Positions 24,137 through 35,711 of a stretch of DNA of 64,000 nucleotides are shown here, one piece after another; the stretch's first letter is position 1, and each line of letters opens with the position of its first letter. The position numbers were made by a program, and so were the translations under genes. Source of the stretch: Adineta steineri (lineage: Eukaryota > Rotifera > Eurotatoria > Adinetida > Adinetidae); assembly GCA_905250115.1 (NCBI GenBank), contig CAJNOI010000016.1, positions 62,001 to 126,000 on the forward strand, given 5' to 3'. Under the pieces are notes generated by a model. It was not told the origin of the DNA. It was given only the letters and a program-made list of their open reading frames with translations, and did no database searches.

Positions 24137-27121
24137 TGTATTAGTTCGCGGATCTTTGGCTTGTTTCTTTTACAAAAACATGTTTTTATTATCTGAGACT
24201 ATTCACGGTATATATGAAGGTGATGAAAACGTGTATTAGTCACGCGAACAGTGGGATTTTATTTTTGCAATCTCGTCTAAAACACGCACAACCCTACAAG
24301 AATGTCAGTCAGGCAGCGCGTGTCCATGCATATATATGTGTTTTTTCTCTTTCTCGTTTGTTTTCTTCTTTTCCGTTCTTCGTCACTATGCATCGTCATA
24401 AAAGAATAGTGCATAGCATACTAGGCGTCATCAACAGAGAAATAAATATCCAACCATAAAACGACAACTATTTTATAGCTGTCAATTAAATGATGAAGAA
24501 CTATTTTACGAATAAACTGATTGACTTATCACGTTTCATTATTTTTTTGTCTAGGTTATTTTAACTTTAAATGAAATATGTATATTGCATCATCTATCAG
24601 ATAGAACGTGTAAAAGAAAGAAAAGAGTAATAGTCACGATATTTCGATTACTGCCATATGAAGCACGCACAACTATGTCAACAGATGGATCGAGGCGTGA
24701 GACTCTTGAAGTACGAAAAAGAAAAGGCATGAAAATGATAAGTATCACACCTCCTGTTATTAAAAAATCTAAAAAAAACTAAGTGCATATAGTAAATTTA
24801 ATCAAATAAATATAAGTCAAATTTTTCTTTTGTGTCCTATTTCATTGAAAGTACGATGACTCGTTCTATATGCTTGACAAAAGAACACTTCCTTTATTTT
24901 ATGATTATTTCATCAATGCAGTATGACTAATATTTCATAATAATATATTCAAATGATGAAACTAGGAATGTATAACGAAATGAATGAGATCTTTATGAAA
25001 TATTGTCATGATCAATAGGATATTTTCTAATATACTCACGCTAACATATTTATCAAATATAAAAATATTTCTTGAATGATCTGAAGTCTTATAACCATTT
25101 AGTTGTTGATGAAACTACAAGAATAAATATACTTCTTGTGACAAATGGTTATGTATTAACGTAACTTTTGTAGAAAAAATAGTAATGATAAAAATATCTA
25201 ATATTATTATCTGTACCTTTTTTGTTTGACTGATAAAAATAGGGGGTAATGTCATGAGTCGCCGTACAGATGTCAATAGATTCACATACGTAAATAAGAT
25301 CTACGTAATAGTCTACTTTTGTCTATTAGTTAGGTCAATTATTAAAAAGGAAAATAATAAATCTATTTTTCGTGATATTTATCAAAGGATTATTATTATT
25401 CGAATGTTTTCAGCTGTTATTTTTATGAAATATAAAAAGATCGATAAATGCGTTCTTGTTTTTTTCTCAATAAAATTAAAATAGAAAGTCACTTTCTATT
25501 ACCAGATATGCATTGATAAGACAATGATGCGATAAAAATGAAAAAATCATGAATTACTGATGAATTTATATAATCATAAGTGTCTGCATTTTTTACTTTG
25601 TCAAGGTTGTATTCAGCTAGCGTAAGAAAAAATTTATGTAACTTACTTCAAAGTGATGAGAACAAAGGTAACTTGATATTACAAGAGAAAAAAGGAATAT
25701 AATGCTATTAAATGATGTGTGACGAATCGGTATAATACTTATGATGACAAATATTTATATCTGATACACTTTAAGAAACTTATTGGTATTTGATTAATTA
25801 TATATGTTCTTTTGTATCGTGCATAAAAATATAATATCATGAACAGTAGATAAAAAAAAGTAATCAGGTATTGTAATATAAAATACTACATACCAAAACT
25901 CTTCATACAATTGATTCAATCAAAATGATTTCAATAGTTAACATTCAAGAAGAACTTACGACTTTATTTGAATAACGCGCAATAATCTCTTCGGAGTCTA
26001 TCGATAATTAGAGAAAAATATGTTATGACTTATGTACAAAACAATTCAATCAACATTGTTTCTATATTGTAGTTGTAGATCTATGAACTACAATGGATGA
26101 AAGCAGATTCATAAAGAAATAAATATTATAAAGTATTTCTTCAAATATTTTCGATTATTGATGTAACATATTTAGCTTAGAATCATATAGATTTAGTTTT
26201 TACAGATCATATACTATCTTAAACAACAAATTTAGTTTGTATTTTGAGAACGATGTAAAATCAAATATTAAATTGTGTTTCACGTATCTAAACATCAGTT
26301 ATATCGAAATCTATTATTCGATAGTTTTAGCCAAAGTGCACTAGGATATGTAATTATAATAATTGTTATTGTTGTGAAAGGTTTCATATACTTTAGAAAT
26401 CTTGTATAGATGGAGTAACTATGTTTTGTCTTGTCTCATGTCGTATATCATTAACTATTGATATCATGAAACAAACTATGTAATGAATGGATACAGAAAA
26501 TATAATTAAAAAAATTAATGATGATTATTTCTATGAAAAATAACATGCAAACACCGAAAGTTCAAGAAGGGTACATTGTTAGTAAAGCTTTTTCCTTATT
26601 AGAAACCTCTTGCAACATTTTGTTTTCTCCAATAAAATAAAATCGAAGCGTCAAAAAGGTTTTAACATGAAAGGAGTTTGCAATTGATACTTTATATCAT
26701 TCGTTTAGCAATGTATGATTTAATAAGTATTAAAATAACTTATTCAGAATGATAATAATCGATATGAGAAAATCAATTCTTATCTGGTTGTATCGGAAAT
26801 CTTTCCGTGAAGAATAATGTTTTTTTTCTAAAATAAATATTATCATAAAGTCTGTTATGACAACTAGCATTATAGTATAAACAAAAAAAATTTTTTAGTT
26901 TTGCTTTTTTGCCAAATAATTAATGAAAGTAAATTCAGTATTAATTTATTTTTTTTCTCCTCTATGATTCGACAGAAATAATCAGCATTTATAGAATAAG
27001 AATAGACAAAATGAGTATATGTATATATATTTTTTTTAATAATCTTTTGCGCACATAAACGATTAAAAGAATGATATATTTGAAAATAAATCGATTCGAG
27101 GGTGGTTTTTTTCTTTTGTTT
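24137..27121. other. 3-kb intergenic region, nothing recognised
   Basis: AT-rich sequence between the 5' end of the TIGAR-like gene and the 3' end of the LDLa gene. Short frames at 24,214-24,459, 24,585-24,782 and 25,254-25,484 have no family motifs and look like chance. The part next to the TIGAR-like start is less AT-rich and probably contains its promoter. Confidence 0.45.
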
Positions 27122-28093
27122 TTAATGATCCATAAATCCAGAATCGTATAGTTTTTCAATCAATGAGCCAAGACCTTGAGTGACAGCTTCTTGACCATAT
27201 ACTGGTATTTCTTCTAATCGACCATCATGTATCATTTGAACAACATTTTGAAAATGTGCAAGGTCATCGCTAGACATTTGTGTTTTTTCAGCAAAACTAG
27301 TAATTGTTTTTGCCACTTAATAAAACAAAAATCAAATTGTTAATATTTATATATCAGAAGAAAAATCTATTTACCTGAAAATGCTGATGCTAATATATCA
27401 AACCAATATGCATTGTTTTCTTCAATACTTTTTGAAATTTTATCACCGAATAAAAATGTAAATAATTTTGAACCATGTAATTGATATTCAGCTAGAAGGA
27501 ATTTTTCAATATTTTCTTTAGCTGGGCGTTTAGCTATAATTAAGAAAAGGGAATATGTTTATTTAGTTTTTTTGTTTAATTATATAGATTTACCTGCGAT
27601 ACATGTTTCTTCGTTTTCATCAGTATTTCCTGGACAATCACCTGGATTACCATCGCAAATAAATTGAAGAGCAATGCATCGTTCACTTTGTGGACATTGA
27701 AATGGTTCTGATGGATCAATACAACCTACATATTCAATTTACATGAATGAATATACATATATTTGTCCCATATGAATTTTATTCTTAAATGATATACTCA
27801 ATAGTTGTTACAATTGTTTTGTTGTATTGGATTATTATCTCAAGAGAAAAGAAAAAGATAACAAAATAACACGCACCTTTAAATTGATGAGTTGGATGTA
27901 AAACGTCATAAGGTGATGATGCGGCACGTGCATCAATTGCTTTATTTGCAAGCCATTTTTTAAATAAATGAACTCGATTATGATGAGGGTTGGCTAACCA
28001 TTCTTGTTGATGACCATCATTAGCATTAATATCTGTGAATATTACTAACGATGAAATCAGAATAGCAAACAAAGATGGAATAGGTGTCATCAT
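27122..28093 (-). CDS. Secreted LDLa-domain protein resembling prohormone-4 / IDLSRF-like precursors
   Basis: Four exons (28093-27877, 27725-27594, 27533-27375, 27315-27122) give 233 residues. A signal peptide starts at 28,093 (MMTPIPSLFAILISSLVIF) and is followed by a short basic region. One LDL-receptor class A module, encoded by the second exon, has six cysteines and the calcium-type acidic end (CPGNTDENEETC). A helical C-terminal region begins immediately with AAKRPAKENIEKFLLAEYQL and ends LIEKLYDSGFMDH. The order signal peptide, LDLa, AAKRP helical tail ending in a GF-L/M-D motif is that of the protostome prohormone-4 (IDLSRF-like) family as I know it. That would imply a secreted or neuropeptide-like product. 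Which peptide, if any, is cleaved out cannot be decided from the sequence. Confidence 0.68.
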
Positions 28094-30747
28094 TGTTGTT
28101 GATAGTATGAAGTTTGTCGTGTAGAAGACTGAGGAGAATAAAAAGATATGCTAAAATAAATAATAAACGAACCTCGAGAGAAATGTAAAAACAAAAGTAG
28201 CCATGGGTTTTGGGAACATCTATCCCATCGTTACGTGTAGACGTAAAAGACTATACATTATGTTTTCGAGTTTAATAAGTAAAATATTGATTATAATAAA
28301 AACTAAATGATGTTTCACCTGTTTTCTAAGAAAACATAACGTCAGAAAGATAATTAGACAATAAAAATACACAAGAAATACAGAAAAAAGACCGATCACA
28401 CACACCTTTCAATTATTTTACGTCTATTAAGTGTCACGCTATTATTTTAGAATTATAATATGTTCATATATACATGTTTTTATAAAATGAGAATCTATTT
28501 TTAACATACAAATTAGTACCTAGACAGCGGATATCGAATTATTCAACTGTAGATTAATAATAATGACACGCATATATAGAGATATGTATGATGTACAAAT
28601 TGAAGTAACAAACTTACGTTAGTGATAAACGATTGTTACTGTTAAAGAGAAAAAAAGAAGTAAAAAGACGTATTTGTCTTTAAAGTAGTTTATTTATCAA
28701 TGAAAATGAGAGAAAGAGAGTTAGTAATGTATTCTTTTTCTGTCTTCTTTGACGCACTATAGATCGGAGACAAAAAAAAAGAAAGTGCGCACAATAAAAA
28801 TAATCAGCAAAAGTAATTTCTCTCTTTTTTTTCTCTCATTCACTAACATCAATGTGTTGTATGTAGATGAATGGATAAAACCTATGATTGTTCCTAACAG
28901 AGCATTTTCGTGTTTTCTATAATCATATTTCTATTGAGAGATTATATCAACTATCTAGAACCATAGGAAAAAAAAGAAAAATCACGAAGAATACTTATCT
29001 AATTGATGTTGATTTACAATTTTAATTTAGTTCGACTATTTAAATACTATGTAGAGATATATTCGTATATCAATTATGTAGGTATTTATAAAAATATAGA
29101 AAAAGGAAGAACTATATTAATGATAAAATTTTCTCGAATAAGCAAATATTGACGAAAAAGAGCATGTTGTTATTGTTAGTTTTCTATCGGAAATTGTTAA
29201 TGATGAACTACAATGTTTCATCATAAATGGAACATATATATATATATATATGAGAATAGAAAAAAAAAGAAAGAAAGAATAATAATACTTGAAAATACAT
29301 GATATGAACGGATGTGATCCTTGTTAGACAGTCGAAGAGAAATAAAAAAGATGTTATTGAATAAAAACAAAATTCATTAATTGATGAAAGAATTGTAAAA
29401 AATTAATAAAGAAAAAATCATATATTATTTGTATCGTGACAATATTTCTATTGAAAATATTAATTAAAATATATTATGTAAAAAGATGTTGATGAATAAT
29501 CACTTTCTCATATATATACTTTCAATATTATTAACAATGTTGTCTACTTAATTAAAAGACTAAATATACAAACTTAACCAGTTTTATTTGAACATATATT
29601 ATAAAAAAATAAAGTGGTGAGCCTATTTTATCATTAGTACTAGTACTCATTTGGGTACAAACAAATTTACTATAAAATAGAACAAAAATAGAAGATGTTG
29701 TATCTAGGGATGTAAATAATCACAAATCAATAGTATTCTCTATTTAAAATAAGAATTCTATAGAGAAAAGTTTATAGAAAAATAGCAATTTATGATCTAG
29801 ATCAATTTTTTTTCTCAAGAAATCAATAATCTCGGATAAGTGATAAACTACTTTATAATTTTTATCTGTTGACAAAGATTAGCTAAAGCTAATTTCTATA
29901 GTTGAATCAATTTTGCACTCGTATAAAATGAGATTAAAACGTTCTTGTATCATCCGAGTTTCGACTTGAGTTATTCATCCAAAACAAAATTTCCGTTTAC
30001 TTATCGGAAAAAAACTATAGTTTATAATCAAATATATTACATTCGAATAATTCGTTCAACAATATTTTCTATTTATCTATTCATGTGATTATAAATGATA
30101 ATCTATGTACATTCTTGAACACATATTGTTTTGTCTCATTCTGTTGTCTTTCAACGGATTTTTGAAGTATTTACGCGTATATAAAATGTGAAGGTACTCT
30201 CTAGGCAACGGTGGTACTTTTATTAATTAATACGTAGAAAGAATGTATTCATTGTGTACTCATGTTTTATTGTTAAAATTCCACAATTGTAAGCTTCATA
30301 AATAATACTTGGAACATGGAAATATCTGAGCGTGGGAATGAAAATAAAGAAAGAAAAGTAAAATTTAGTAAGCTACAGTGATGTCTGAATCGAACCAAAT
30401 CGTTCAAGTTTTTCACAAATTAATACTTGCATTTTAACATTCTCCAAATGCAATATACAAATTCTACGTGTGGTCAGATTTAATTAAGTTTTTGTTTTGA
30501 AGCGTGACAATTTCTTTATTTTGTTGATAAATCTACAGCAGTTATTTAATTTCATCTTGTGTAACATTGCTTTTTTTTGTACATAAAATCTAGGAGCTGG
30601 ATGTCATGTCATGAGCAATTTGCTGTTAGTATCTTTTTATTGAAATAAATAGAGAATAAAATAATAGAAAAACTAATTTGACTAGACTCGACTCGAAATA
30701 TGATCTGACTCGCTCAGCCTTGCATTTAATTAAGAAACGCTTTTATC
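28094..30747. other. 2.6-kb intergenic region, start of the accessory block
   Basis: AT-rich sequence upstream of the LDLa gene. No convincing gene is visible. A 26-base TA microsatellite lies near 29,225-29,250. The first copy of repeat family B begins at about 30,748. Confidence 0.5.
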
Positions 30748-31100
30748 GATAAATATTAAAGATAATAGATAATGTGTGTATTTCTCCTTTTCTCAGTACA
30801 TTGTGTCAAATAATAACTCAGTATAAATATAAAATAATAAATCAATATTGATAAAGAATTTTCGAATTATTTGCCTTTTTTTTAAATGCATTTTATTTTT
30901 TAATAGTAACAAGAAAAACGTTAACAGAAGTTAAACAAAGGAATAACTATAGATACATTTAGATGTTTTTTAAACATATTGTTTATCACTAGAATGTAGT
31001 TATAGTATTAAAACATAATAAAAACAAGTTTAATAAGAAATAATATTAAAAAAAGAATGTTTCTATTGCTTTAAAGTATTTTGATTATTTAATGATGACG
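30748..31100 (+). repeat. Repeat family B, copy B1
   Basis: About 350 bp nearly identical to B2, B3 and B4. Shared landmarks are AAAGAATTTTCGAATTATTT, AAAAACGTTAACAGAAGTTA, ATACATTTAGATGTTTTT, ACAAGTTTAATAAGAAATAA and the common right edge TTATTTAATGATGACG. Compared with B3 it lacks about 120 bp near the left end. Its right edge is followed at once by a GT-rich/CA-rich palindromic unit. Confidence 0.9.
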
Positions 31101-31835
31101 GGTGTAGATGAGGGTGGGTAAACAAAAGGTGAACCCATATCCACCCAACACCCTGACACACACACCCAACATGAATAGATAATCTGAAAAGAATTGAAGA
31201 GGAGAAAATATTAAACGGTAAATCTCGAAATGTTAATGGTGGAAAACAATGAAATGATCCATTAATCGATAAATGTTTGAGATTTTTAAAGAATTTTAAA
31301 ATGTAATCATACATATTTATTGTACGTTGTTTAGATGATATTTGATTGAAATCTGTTTCAAATATAAGAATAAGATCTGTAATTTGCTTTTGAAAAATAT
31401 GTCCAAATGATGATTGAACTAAAAAACATGAAATTTTTCATCCGAATTAATGTTAAAAAAACGAATTTCCTGTAAAATATCATCAAAAATTTTATCATTA
31501 AAATTGAAAATTTTAAGTTGTGCTAAATTAGGATAAATACCAGCTTGAAGAATATTTTTCATAGATAATGAATCAAGAATAAGATATTGTATATTTTGAT
31601 CAATTTTTGGTAATATATACTTGCAGAATCTTGAAGTAATATAATCAGGAAGCAAAAAAATATCATCATCTGATGTTATTAATACAAAACTAAATGTATT
31701 AGTAAAAGTGTTTTCTTGTGATAAACTATCAAGTCGTTGATGATCAATACTGAAGATTGAATAGAGAATATGGATGTTGTTCAGGTTTTTTAAGATTAAA
31801 AGTAATATTTCATTAGGTAAAGTTCGAAGACGCAT
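31063..31835 (-). CDS. F-box protein, truncated and chimeric at its C-terminus
   Basis: F-box proteins recruit substrates to SCF ubiquitin ligases. The start at 31,835 gives a typical F-box (LPNEILLLILKNLNNIHILY). The first exon ends at 31,463 and a 44-base intron (31,462-31,419) removes an apparent stop. The frame then continues (HIFQKQITDLILIFE, YILKFFKNLKHLSINGSF, LPFNIFSSS), a region I recognise as typical of the large bdelloid F-box/LRR-like family, whose members run on for several hundred residues. Here the family sequence stops after LFRLSIHV at about 31,170. The last 35 or so codons read through the GT-rich unit and into repeat B1 to a stop at 31,063. The 242-residue product is therefore a truncated gene with a repeat-derived tail, probably non-functional or altered. 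Confidence 0.7.
31101..31170. repeat. G-arm/C-arm unit next to B1
   Basis: GGTGTAGATGAGGGTGGGTA, a short AT-rich centre, then CA-rich sequence (CCACCCAACACCC and ACACACACACCCAAC). It is an imperfect inverted repeat whose C-rich arm resembles CCCACA repeats. It lies exactly between repeat B1 and the break point of the F-box gene. Confidence 0.6.
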
Positions 31836-31865
31836 TCAAACAAAAGAACAATGATAGTTTTATCT

Positions 31866-32142
31866 AGGGGCGTCACATCATCATTACTTTTTATTGTAAT
31901 TACTTGGTAGTTATAATAATTTCTATTATTTTTATTACTTTATTACTTTTTGTATCGTTATTACTTATTACTGGTAATTAGTAATAGCATTTATTACTTT
32001 TTTATGTAATGCAGTAGTTTTTTATTACTTATTACTCTTATCATTTGTATTACTTTGCAAAAATTATTGCTCATTACTAGTAAAAACAATAACGTTAAAA
32101 ATTATAACTTACTACCGGTAATGGCAATGTGACAGCCCTACA
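31866..32142. mobile_element. MITE-like element with terminal inverted repeats and ATTACT-rich core
   Basis: The ends are inverted copies of each other: TAGGGGCGTCACATCATCAT on the left, and the reverse complement of the right end reads TAGGGCTGTCACATTGCCAT, each followed by TAC. The roughly 275-bp interior is built almost entirely of degenerate TTATTACT/AGTAATA repeats. There is no coding capacity. It is probably a non-autonomous DNA transposon. I could not find a clean target-site duplication, so the superfamily is not assigned. Confidence 0.65.
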
Positions 32143-32164
32143 TTTTATATATAATATTTTTATT

Positions 32165-32965
32165 TTTTCTATTTAGATACTTCAATAAAACCGTCAGAGA
32201 GGCAAATATGAATTTTATATATAGAGCTTATAGTTTTTAGTTAGAGTTTCAGTTCTATCGTCGAAAAGATAAGTATAGAATTTAAGTATTAAATTTTATT
32301 TTTATTTAGAGATTTCAGTCGTGTCGTCAATATAGGTAAGTTTGAATTTTATATATGAAATTCTTATTTTTTTATTTAGATGTTTTAATAATTGTAAGTA
32401 ATATCCAATATATCTAGTGATATATATTGGTATATTCCCTCTGATCATGTTGAAACATTCCTTGCATTCTTCTATCACATATGTATATGATTCTTTCCAT
32501 TCCTCTCATCTAGGTATGGGATTATTCCTTATCGTAATTCTTTATATATGTACACGCACACAGACGTATATGTGTTATATTCCTTTCGTTCTTGTTTTTG
32601 TTATTCCACGATAAACATTGAACCCCTGGTTCTACACAAACTTAAAATAATAGCGTAGTGTCGATAATTGTAGATATTATAAATTAAGTTTTTAGTTTTT
32701 TCAGTTAGATATTTTAATAATATCATCGAATAGAAAACTAGACTTTTATACAGTTTATATTTTCTTTCTAGATCTTTTAACTTTATCGTCGAATAGGCAA
32801 GCATGAGTTTAATAAATTAAATTTCTATTTTTATTTTCATTTAGATGTTTTATTGATATCGTGGCATATGTAAGTATAAACTTTATATATTAAGTTTTTA
32901 TTTGTTTTCATTTAGATGTTTTGCTAGCATGGTCGAAATGGTCAGTATGAATTAGATGTATAACT
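32165..32965 (+). repeat. Degenerate tandem array of about 68-72-bp units shaped like microexon plus intron
   Basis: Units begin near 32,173, 32,240, 32,309, 32,379, 32,703, 32,770, 32,843 and 32,914. Each has a roughly 25-base block close to ATGTTTTAATAATATCGTCG followed by AATAG. A roughly 45-base AT-rich block that usually starts GTAAGTAT or GCAAGCAT comes next and ends TTTTATTTAG. The array is interrupted by about 290 unrelated bases (about 32,400-32,690). No long frame crosses it. Confidence 0.75.
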
Positions 32966-33274
32966 GTGATGATATCTAATAAAAAGAGATGGGAAGTGGG
33001 AGAATGTGATGAGGAACGGTTGATTACGAAAAGGGGAAAGGTCAGAGATTAGAACAGAGCGATGAAATCAATAAAAAAATATATGTAAATTGTAAACTCC
33101 CTTTAAAACCTTGTATGAAATATAGATCTTGCAAAATCATAGAATAGGATCATACAAGAGTCGTATCTTACAATTCGTTTTCGGTCTGAAAACAATACCG
33201 TTTTGATAGATCTGGGATATTCTCATGGAGAAGAATGTCTTTTTTGGATTTTTTTCAGATAAAAAACATTTTTG

Positions 33275-35711
33275 ATGACAAGCTGTTCAAATTTCACTCC
33301 ACATTTATTTAAGAAAGATACATGTTGTGACTGTTTTCAAACAAAAGATAAACATATTGATTTGGAACATTCATTACCAACTGAGAGTTCTTCCACAAAT
33401 ATCAGTTCAAATAAATCTTTTCCAAATGATAACAATAATATTCAGTTAAATCAATCTTCTGTTCATCAAAATATAATCAATCAAGAAAAAAAAACTGATA
33501 CAGCAATTTCTCGTGAACAAACATCAGAATCATGGGAAAGAAAACCGTGTCGCTACGGTCTCAAATGTTATAGAACAGGTCAGAATCACCTTGATAATTT
33601 TTCACATCCATTGGGATTTCAGGTAAAACAAACCAAAAATACTTTGAAGTGTCAACCTCAGAACACGGATCAAGAAAAAAATATATGTATATATGGTTCA
33701 AGGTGTCGTCGAGAAAACCCAGATCATTTCAAAAAATATTCACATCCCGTGGAATATGATACAGAAAGTCAATCTGATAATAGTAATTCTCCATTATTAC
33801 AAGACAATTTTGAAAAACAATTGCTACTTGTTGAAAAACAATTTCTTGCTTCAATAGCAGAATTACAAAACAGAAATCAATATTATGTGCAAGAAATCGA
33901 AAAATTACGTCAAGATACAATTAAAATGGCAGAATATCATCTACAATTAGAAAATGATTTGGCACTAGAATTAGATGAAAGAGAACGTCGTGAATCAAAA
34001 AAACGTCATGTTTATTCTATTCAACGCAAAACACCAAATTATTGGGGGATCAATGCATTTGAAGTGCCTTATCGAGAAATAAATATTCGTCAAGAATCAG
34101 GTGAATTTACTATGATAAATGATTTATTCAATAGTACAATTGGAAGTCATGGAAATCAATTTGGAACTATTTATGGAAAAGATCCAACAGAATTTATTGT
34201 TACTAATATTAAACGAATTCATAATGATAAACTTTGGCATGAATACTGTTTTAAAAAGGTATACTTTAGTTAATCACCATTATCTTGATTTTGACGAATT
34301 TCTATGTCGCTTGCAGACAGTAGCGAGTCCACGTTTCTCCGGGCCTAGACCTGTGAGAAGCCAAATGTTTGAGCCTGCATCCGACCTATATCCGGATACT
34401 GATTCGATCGGGTCCGGATGTGAACTTGGGTTTGAGTCAACCCTTAGCTGTCTAGTTATGAACTGACTTCAGTATCATCTGACTTTAATGCCAAGCCAAA
34501 ATAAACTGGGTCTGCTAATATTAGGGTCGGACCAGGATCCGCATCTAGACCCAGTCGGGGTGGGGTCTCGGTCAACCCGCTACTCCTTAGTTACTTGGAT
34601 TCAAAGTAAAGACTGATTGCGTAGATAAAAGTTGTAAAAGGATTTGTGGCGTTAGTTTAATTTTGTTGAGGCACTACATTTTTAAGATATTCAAATAACC
34701 CATTACGACGATCCTTCTTCGACATTTTCAAATTTCGACTCGAAACTTCGCTGAATTTGTTTCTGCAAGCGATATTAGACTATCATACCCGTATAATAGA
34801 AAAGGGAGAAGGGATGGATCTGAAATTTTCGATTTGAAAAATGTTTTTTTATATTTTTGAGGGCGATCATGAAAAAGAGTCATCTCAATATTTTAGTAAC
34901 AACGGGGTTTGTGACAAATCCTCTCAGGGCTTGCGTCTAAACTATGAGCTCAGAAAGAAGACATCAGCTCGGATGGTTCCCACGTTAAATCCGCTTTTTC
35001 TCTTTGATTTAAATATATTAATTTTTTCGTTTTAAGGATAGTATCATGAATAAAACAAATAATCGTTTAATGGAATATGAAAGTTCAAAATATTTTGAAG
35101 ATCGACCATTATTAACACCATTGTTAGATGCATCTGCAAATGAATATTGGTTATTTCATGGTTGTGATAGAAAAATATTACCAATTTTATTACATGATGG
35201 CTATGATCCTCGAGTATCAAGTATAACAGGAATGTTTGGAGGTGGATTTTATTTAGCTGAAAATTCTTCAAAATCAAATCAATATATTGCATGCCCTAGT
35301 TGTGAGAAAAATTGTATATTCCGTGGAAGAGGATGTTCTTGTAAAAATCAAAATGATCTACAATATTTAATGATTGTTTATCGTGCATTGTTAGGAGATG
35401 TTCATATAGCAATGAATTATGACAAAACAATTTATCGTCAAAAAGACAAAGAAAAACCAATACGTCGACCGCCACTTAAAGATAATTCATGTGATTTATA
35501 TGATTCAGTTATGGGTGAATCAAAAAAACATGATGGAAATAAATTAGAATATCGTGAATTTATTTTATATGAATTTGGTCAAGCATATCCAGAATATGTT
35601 ATTCAATATAAAAGATCAGCTACAAATGCACATCCTCCTTCTGATCCAAAAAATATCATTAATAAATGTCGATTCTTTTTACAGAATCGGTTTAATTTAA
35701 GAAGTGAATAG
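33275..35711 (+). CDS. PARP-family ADP-ribosyltransferase with two PBZ zinc fingers
   Basis: PARPs transfer ADP-ribose from NAD+ to proteins; PBZ fingers bind poly(ADP-ribose). Two exons (33275-34258 and 35037-35711) give 552 residues. Around residues 89-112 and 136-158 are two C2H2 PBZ fingers (PCRYGLKCYRTGQNHLDNFS and ICIYGSRCRRENPDHFKKYS, each followed by HP). A predicted coiled coil follows at about 175-240. A WWE-like region (HVYSIQRKTPNYWGINAFEV) may precede the catalytic domain. The catalytic domain shows the H-Y-E triad: His in YWLFHGCDRK, Tyr in GMFGGGFYLAENSSKSNQY, and Glu in YREFILYEFGQAYPEYVI. The closest resemblance is to tankyrase-type PARPs. The first ATG in frame is 33,275. 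An acceptor-like TTTTTTTCAG just upstream suggests a 5' UTR exon. The single 778-base intron carries a GC-rich insertion. Confidence 0.85.
34316..34590. mobile_element. GC-rich MITE-like insertion in the PARP intron
   Basis: About 270 bp with visibly higher GC content than its surroundings. The ends are imperfect inverted repeats: AGTAGCGAGTCCAC on the left, and the right end in reverse complement reads AGTAGCGGGTTGAC. Inner parts are rich in GGGTC/GACCC words (GGGTCGGACC, CTAGACCC, GGGTCCGG). There is no coding capacity. It explains why this intron is about ten times longer than usual. No target duplication was found. Confidence 0.5.

Noticed and set aside
24214..24782. Two short plus-strand frames upstream of the TIGAR-like gene
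   Set aside because: No family motif, no splice context, and composition fits chance in a slightly less AT-rich promoter region.
31419..31440. Apparent stop and frameshift in the F-box gene
   Set aside because: A 44-base GT-AG segment (31,462-31,419) removes the stop and restores the family frame, so this is an intron rather than a mutation.
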